DNA of 56,431 bases. Origin: Desulfatirhabdium sp964549995 (GTDB lineage Bacteria; Desulfobacterota; Desulfobacteria; Desulfobacterales; Desulfatirhabdiaceae). Shown here piece after piece: positions 51,530-56,431 of this stretch (position 1 is its first letter; each line of letters begins with the position of its first letter). Below the pieces are notes generated by a model. The model saw only the letters and a program-made list of their open reading frames with translations, did no database searches and had not been told where the DNA came from. A program made the translations under genes and the position numbers. The stretch lies in NCBI GenBank assembly GCA_964549995.1, contig CAZJXF010000003.1:1-56431 (forward strand), given 5' to 3'.

Positions 51530-52762
51530 ATGAGTGAAACGGAACAGACCGGTCAGCGAAGGCTCGACCGGTTGGATCATACCCGGCTGCGTAACTGGCC
51601 GTTCGGGCAGGACTACTGCCTGACCTGCGCCATGTGCTCCGGCTCCTGTCCGGTTGCGGGCATCGACGGCTTCGATCCCCGAAAAGTGGTCAGGATGGCG
51701 GGCCTCGGGCTGCTGGAAGCGCTTGTCGATGCCCGGTGGCCATGGATCTGCACCATGTGCGGGAAATGCGAAGCTGTCTGCCCGATGGATATTCACATCC
51801 CGGACCTGATCCGCACGATCCGCGGCAAACGCGACCGGGATCTGGTGCCCGGCATTCTCCACAAGGGTCTCGCGGCCGCCCTGAAAACGGGCAACAACCT
51901 CGGCATGCCGCAGGAAGATTTCATCTACGTCCTGGAGGATGTTGCATCCGAAATCGCCGAAGAGCCCGGATTCGAAGATTTCAAAGTGCCGATCGACAAG
52001 GTGGGGGCGAACCTGCTTACCACCATCCACAACAAACTCGTCAACACCCACACCGAAGACCTGAAGCATTGGTGGAAAATCTTTCATGCGGCCAAGGAAG
52101 ACTGGACCGTTTCCTCCATCAACTGGGAGGGTACCAATTGGGGATTTTTCACCGGCGACGACGAAGGCATGCGGACCATGGTGGGCCGGATCGTGGAGCA
52201 GATGGAGCGGCTCGAGGTCAAGAACCTCATGTGGCCCGAATGAGGGCACGCCTATCTGGCAACCCGGTCCGGGTTGGAAAAATGGTATCCCGAAGTGCTG
52301 AAGCGCTACGGTTTCTTTACCGTCTTCGATCTGCTGATCGAATACATCAAAAGCGGGAGAATTCGACTCGACAAGCGGCGCATCACGGCCAAGGTCACAT
52401 ATCACGATCCCTGCAACTACGGCAGAAAGGCCGAGCGGATGTTCGGCCACGGCTATTACGAGGAACCCCGGTGGATCCTGTCCCAGTGCATCGAAAACTG
52501 GGAGGACCTCACCCCGAACCGCAAGGGGCAGTTCTGCTGCGGGGGCGGAGGCGGGACGCTCACCACGGGATACAACGACGAACGGGTGTTCTACGGCCGG
52601 AAGAAGATGGACCAGATCCGGGAAACGGGTGCGGAAATGGTCGTCGTTCCATGTCACAGCTGCCACGGCCAGCTCAACGCCATCAAGAAGGCGCACGGCA
52701 TGGACGATCTGCGCGTGGTCTATTTGTGGGAGCTGGTGGCCGAGTGCCTGGTGCTGGAATAA
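51530..52762 (+). CDS. HdrC-HdrB-like (HdrD type) iron-sulfur oxidoreductase, probable selenoprotein
   Basis: 410 codons if the in-frame TGA at 52241-52243 is read as selenocysteine. The N-terminal HdrC part has CLTCAMCSGSCPV and CTMCGKCEAVCPM; the HdrB-like part has CCG-domain motifs YHDPCNYGRKAE, FCCGGGGGTLTTGY and VVPCHSCHGQL. The TGA sits in E-[TGA]-G-H-A-Y, where related proteins have the cluster ligand Cys (ECGHAY). Reading frame and similarity continue without shift after it, and a SECIS-like hairpin follows. Annotation pipelines would split it (51530-52243 and about 52274-52762). It should be the disulfide- or thiol-reducing subunit of the complex encoded upstream. Confidence 0.85.
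52241..52285 (+). promoter_or_regulatory. SECIS-like hairpin after the UGA
   Basis: From 17 nt after the UGA, CAACCCG (52260-52266) pairs perfectly with CGGGTTG (52270-52276), leaving a small GUC apex (GGUCC around it), in the distance range and with the G-U apex of bacterial SECIS elements. Confidence 0.65.
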
Positions 52763-52804
52763 GGGGGCGGCAGATTTCCCATCCGGCTTTTGGCAACCAT
52801 TTCA

Positions 52805-53086
52805 TGGTTGACCCGCATGAGGGCGGGTGCATTTTGCTTGCGCAGCGGAAAAACTTAGCAGCCCGATCTCGTAGGATCGGGCGGATGGTCAAGATGGCAA
52901 CAATAGTTTTCCGAAAGGCAACATACGGATTTCAATCCAAAATAGATGAAGCGCGTCCGCCCGATCCAACGATCGCCGGCGGCTTCAAACAAATTTCCGC
53001 TGCTTCGCAAAACATCACCCGCCCTCATGCTGGAGGCCCGACATTGAAAGAAAATCGCTAAGTGGCGACTTTTTGCGAGACCATCA
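52805..53086. mobile_element. MITE-like element, copy D (left end lost)
   Basis: Begins at TGGTTGACCCGCATGAGGGC inside the left arm and ends GACTTTTTGCGAGACCATCA. Both arms are recognisable; more diverged than copies B and C. It starts about 40 bp after the HdrD-like gene. Confidence 0.8.
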
Positions 53087-53200
53087 TGACTCCTGCCCCT
53101 GCCTTTTTTCGATGGATGCTCATGCCGAGTGTCGCCGCCCCCGGAGATGAAAATGCCACAAGAGACGATGCGCCTACAAAATCAAAACGTTCCCATCCCC

Positions 53201-53249
53201 CCCTTAACCCTTAACCCTTAAAACTTAAAACTTAACCCTTAAAACTTTT
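53201..53249. repeat. seven 7-bp tandem units (CCCTTAA/AACTTAA)
   Basis: CCCTTAA three times, AACTTAA twice, CCCTTAA, then AACTTTT, in exact 7-bp register, ending 38 bp before the SPFH gene. It resembles telomere-type repeats only by chance of unit. Confidence 0.85.
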
Positions 53250-53287
53250 CCCTGAATTCGCATTTTCACGATTATTGGAGGCTCCCC

Positions 53288-54418
53288 ATGGGAAACCAGA
53301 ACGTGATCTTCCTGGAGGTCATCGAGTGGTTCGACGAAACCGGTAAAGAGCTGGTTCACCGGATACCGGAAAGCGGTTCCGGCGAAATCAAATGGGGTGC
53401 CCAACTGACGGTTCGGGAAAGTCAGGCCGGCGTCTTCTTCTATAACGGCAAGGCCATCGGCGCCTTCGGTGCCGGCCGCCACACCCTCAAGACGGCCAAC
53501 ATACCCATTCTCACCAAGATTCTTTCCACCCCTTGGGGCATGACCAGCCCCCTTCGGGCGGAGGTCTATTTCGTCAACCTCAAGGTCTTCACGGACCTCA
53601 AGTGGGGAACCCGGGATCCGGTCGCCTTCAAGGATTCGGAACTGGGGCTCATCCGGCTTCGGGCCTTTGGGGTGTTCAACGTCCAGGTGATCCAGCCGGT
53701 TCTCTTCATCAATTCTCTGGTCGGCACGCAGGGCATCTACACGACCGAGGAAATCGAGGGCTACCTCAACCGGGTGATCGTCTCCCGTTTCAATGACTAC
53801 ATGGGGGATACGATCGACACCATTTTGAACCTGCCCGCCCGGTATGACGAGATGGCCGAAAAACTGATCGAGCGGCTGCGGGACGATTTTCGAAGGTTTG
53901 GGCTCGCCCTGAAGCAGCTTTACATCAACGCCATTACCCCCCCTCCCGAAGTGCAGCAAGCCATCGACGAGCGAAGTCGGATCGGCGCCATTCCCGACAT
54001 GAACAAGCTGCTACAGATGAAGGCCGCCATGGCCATGGAAAAAGCGGCCACTGCGGAAGGAAGCGCCATGGGAACCGGCATGGGCCTGATGATGCCCGCC
54101 ATGTTCGCCTCTTATTTTGCGCCGTCTGCAGCAAAGGCCGATCAACAGCCAGCCGCATCTCAGAACGTTTGCCCGGAATGCAACCATCCCGTGCCGAGGG
54201 ATGCCCTGTTCTGCCCCATGTGCGGTCACCAACTGTTGGTGCTTACCCAATGCCGGTATTGCGGCAAGAATCTCACCCCCAAGGACAGATTCTGCCCCCG
54301 GTGCGGCAAGCCCGCTGATGAAAAACCGGCTCCTGTGATATGTCCGAGCTGTAGGGCGGAGAACCTGCCGGAAGCCAAGTTCTGCAACCAGTGCGGTGAA
54401 AAGCTGTCAGGCGCATGA
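53288..54418 (+). CDS. SPFH-domain protein with C-terminal zinc ribbons
   Basis: 376 residues. N-terminal SPFH/band-7-like domain of the 'virion core protein' (YdjI) type: VIFLEVIEWFDETGKELVHR, WGAQLTVRESQAGVFFYNGK, GRHTLKTANIPIL, WGTRDPVAFKD. A short Met/Ala-rich segment (about 240-280) follows, then three zinc-binding knuckle pairs: CPECNH...CPMCGH, CRYCGK...CPRCGK and CPSCRA...CNQCGE. Such proteins assemble at membranes; specific role unknown. ATG follows TTGGAGGCTCCCC. The next gene overlaps it by ATGA. Confidence 0.85.
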   Translation: MGNQNVIFLEVIEWFDETGKELVHRIPESGSGEIKWGAQLTVRESQAGVFFYNGKAIGAFGAGRHTLKTANIPILTKILSTPWGMTSPLRAEVYFVNLKVFTDLKWGTRDPVAFKDSELGLIRLRAFGVFNVQVIQPVLFINSLVGTQGIYTTEEIEGYLNRVIVSRFNDYMGDTIDTILNLPARYDEMAEKLIERLRDDFRRFGLALKQLYINAITPPPEVQQAIDERSRIGAIPDMNKLLQMKAAMAMEKAATAEGSAMGTGMGLMMPAMFASYFAPSAAKADQQPAASQNVCPECNHPVPRDALFCPMCGHQLLVLTQCRYCGKNLTPKDRFCPRCGKPADEKPAPVICPSCRAENLPEAKFCNQCGEKLSGA

Positions 54419-55647
54419 CTTTCTTCAGCATTCAGCACCAGTGCCCTCAGTGCGGTGCACCTGCCCTTTTGCAGGAAACCGACCGGTTGATGACTTGTCG
54501 GTTTTGCAAGGTACGTTCTGTCTTGATGTTTCCTGAGGGCATGCGAACCGTGTTGCCGGTTTGCCCGAGCGCGGCCGACAAGCCGCTGATGTATGTCCCT
54601 TACTGGCGATACAAGGGGATTGTGTTTACCTGCCTCAACACCGGCATTCAGGATCGCTTTGTCGATTTCAGCGTGGCCGCCGTATCTTCCGTGCGATTCC
54701 CCCGCTCTGTCGGCTTAAGAAGCCAGGCGCTTCAACTGCGTTATGTCACCCCCGACCTTCCGGGCCGGTTCGTGAAACCGGCTACCCCAAAACCCGACAT
54801 GCTGACGGCTCTCGAATGGATACAGCTCCGTGAGACTGGACCTGCATGGTATTTCCGATCGGCGATCGGTGATGTCGAAAGCCTGCTCTATGCGCCGTTT
54901 TACCTGGATCGAAAATTGTTCGACGCCGTAGTGGATCGGGCGATCAGTCCGGTGCTTGCCGAAGACGACGAGGTGTTCGGCCTCGGCGGCGAAGCACCCG
55001 ATCCGTCCATTGGATTTCTGCCTGCGCTTTGCCCGACCTGCGGATGGGACCTTCGGGGAGAGCGGGACAGCATCTGCCTCGACTGTCCGAACTGTCAAAC
55101 CCTTTGGGCGGTTCAGCCGAGCGGATTGCACTCCCTTCCTTTCGGGTACGTGAAACCGACTGGACCTGCGGACGGCTATCTTCCGTTCTGGCGGATTCAG
55201 GCGGCAGTCGGCGGTTTTCCGTTGGAATCCGTTGCAGATTTGATCCGCGCGGCGAACCTGCCGCGGGTGGTGAAGGCGACGGATGCGGATAGACCTTTCT
55301 ATTTCTGGGCCCCTGCTTTCAAGATTCAGGCCAAAAGTCTGATGCACCTCGCCCGAGGCCTCACCCTGATGCAGCCGCAGTGGGAAACGGTGGCGGAACA
55401 TGCCCGAGCCGGTCATCGCTCTGTCAATCTATCCGCAGAAGAGGCCGTCGAAACCATCCGCCTGAACATGGCGGGTTGGATAACGCCCCGTCAAAAACTG
55501 CTTCCGGCACTGGCCGAGGCGCCGATCGATGCCTTTCGTCAGGAAATCGTCTTCGTTCCCTTCACTGCGGGTTTTCACGAGCTCGCCCTGGCGGACACCC
55601 CCATCCGTATTCCCAATGCCCACATCCAGCTTTCCGGCAACCTGTAG
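54415..55647 (+). CDS. zinc-ribbon protein coupled to the SPFH gene
   Basis: 410 residues, function unknown. N-terminal ribbon CPQCGAPALLQETDRLMTCRFC (residues 9-30), a second one in the middle (CPTCGWDLRGERDSICLDCPNC, about 205-230), and otherwise beta-rich domains with repeated 'Y-P-F/Y-W-R' elements (YVPYWRYKG, YLPFWRIQ), suggesting two similar halves. No signal peptide or membrane segment. The 4-bp overlap with the SPFH gene implies that the two products work together. Confidence 0.7.
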   Translation: MTFFSIQHQCPQCGAPALLQETDRLMTCRFCKVRSVLMFPEGMRTVLPVCPSAADKPLMYVPYWRYKGIVFTCLNTGIQDRFVDFSVAAVSSVRFPRSVGLRSQALQLRYVTPDLPGRFVKPATPKPDMLTALEWIQLRETGPAWYFRSAIGDVESLLYAPFYLDRKLFDAVVDRAISPVLAEDDEVFGLGGEAPDPSIGFLPALCPTCGWDLRGERDSICLDCPNCQTLWAVQPSGLHSLPFGYVKPTGPADGYLPFWRIQAAVGGFPLESVADLIRAANLPRVVKATDADRPFYFWAPAFKIQAKSLMHLARGLTLMQPQWETVAEHARAGHRSVNLSAEEAVETIRLNMAGWITPRQKLLPALAEAPIDAFRQEIVFVPFTAGFHELALADTPIRIPNAHIQLSGNL

Positions 55648-56431
55648 TAGATGTCACACCATTCCCGATCGTGCTGATGCGAAAGGGGCCGTATGAAGAT
55701 GCATCGTCCGCTCAGACACTCCAACCTTATCTTCGGGCTTGATGACAGGATGGAAAGACCCTTTGTTTCTCCACAATCTCGAGGATATCTTTTGGTCGAT
55801 TGCCACTATTGTCGTAACGCATTGCTTTTTCAAGGCCGTTTGGACTTCACTTACAAACATCCAGTTATTGGTGAGTGAAGATCTTATTGCAGAAGTCTGT
55901 GATATATGCAATGACTGACCTCCTCTCTGGTTTTTGCGAAACTTCTGTGGCTTTCGAAGTGGTTTTGGGGCCGATCCACTGGAAGCGAGTTTCGATAAAT
56001 TCAGTGTCGCTTTCGACATTGATATACCCAGAAGGTAAATGTGTTTCCACATAGATTGTTCATTTGCTGATACCATCTATCGATGATAAAATCCGGCTTG
56101 CAGACCTCTCTGGCTATACCATCCGGCAATCCACTCAGATTTTGGGAAGCAAAGTACAAAAGAGCGAATGTTTGATCATGCTTTGCTATGATCATTGATC
56201 GATTCTGAATAGGTGGCATTATGAAACGGCAACAATGCGGATTTAAGAATATGGTGTAAATCCTATGGAACGGTTATTCTTGCTCTTTCCATCATCTCCG
56301 ATATCTTTATTAAAAAGTCTTTTCCAAGGTCAACGGATTTATAATACGCAAACACTAAGCGATATCTGGATTTATCTAAACCTAAAACAAGCGCATTTAT
56401 ACTAATCTAAAAAAATATGAGAAGTACTTTT
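55648..56431. other. AT-rich right end without a confident gene
   Basis: Several short frames exist. Two on the minus strand look protein-like but broken: 56001-56219 (SGLPDGIAREVCKPDFIIDR) and about 56262-56400 (SRYRLVFAYYKSVDLGKDFL, ending ITVP). They may be the decayed end of a gene lying beyond the right edge. Nothing can be named. Confidence 0.4.

Noticed and set aside
51530..52243. Reading the HdrC-HdrB gene as a nonsense pseudogene or as two genes
   Set aside because: The second part lacks a start with a ribosome site near the TGA, the frame is unbroken, the stop sits on a conserved Cys position and a SECIS-like stem follows.
53201..53249. Telomere or replication origin from CCCTTAA repeats
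   Set aside because: Only seven degenerate units in mid-sequence, no DnaA boxes or partition genes; better explained as one of the 7-bp arrays.

Overview
The window looks like a chromosome segment of an anaerobic, moderately GC-rich Desulfobacterota bacterium, most likely a sulfate reducer of the Desulfobacterales type. The signs are a rubredoxin, an HdrA/QmoB/HdrD-like electron-transfer cluster with an in-frame UGA (probable selenocysteine), FdhD for formate dehydrogenase maturation, and c-subunits with the Na+-binding signature. This placement is inference from gene content; no database was searched.

Layout. (1) 1-5.4 kb, minus strand: start of a BREX type 3-like defence operon (HTH regulator, BrxF, BrxC) running off the left edge, next to a collapsed prophage fragment. 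(2) 5.4-19.6 kb, core genes: class II photolyase; rubredoxin; a membrane-sector ATP synthase operon (atpZ/I-like, atpI, atpB, a four-hairpin fused c-subunit, a normal c-subunit, two b-type subunits) with no F1 genes; PrkA-type kinase; FdhD; Hsp20; Lon; RlpA. (3) 19.6-40.0 kb, a patchwork accessory island: four Fic genes (two in a 1.5-kb duplication), a DUF4143 ATPase and a fragment of another, a primase-helicase, McrBC, a decayed HepT/MntA pair, a Phd/ParE-type pair, YnfA, DUF2188, and several broken genes. It ends at the 3' end of ssrA (tmRNA), a classic integration site, and contains two decayed tRNA/tmRNA-like 3' ends with terminators. (4) 40.0-47.2 kb, core: ssrA, smpB, an HPr-enzyme I fusion, then a sigma54-type promoter followed by amt, a PII gene, an outer-membrane barrel gene and a strong terminator. 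(5) 47.2-52.8 kb: a zinc-ribbon protein, then a PocR-domain protein with an HdrA-like, a QmoB/MvhD-like and an HdrC-HdrB-like protein; the last needs UGA read-through and has a SECIS-like hairpin directly after the UGA. (6) 52.8-56.4 kb: an SPFH/zinc-ribbon protein, a coupled zinc-ribbon partner and an AT-rich tail without a clear gene.

Throughout lie copies of a ~310-bp element with ~20-bp terminal inverted repeats and two similar arms (MITE-like), a second 124-bp palindrome, and several 7-bp-period tandem repeats, one of them inside brxC. The most unusual observations are the quadruple c-subunit, in which two of the four ion-binding carboxylates are replaced by glutamine, and the probable selenoprotein HdrD-like gene.
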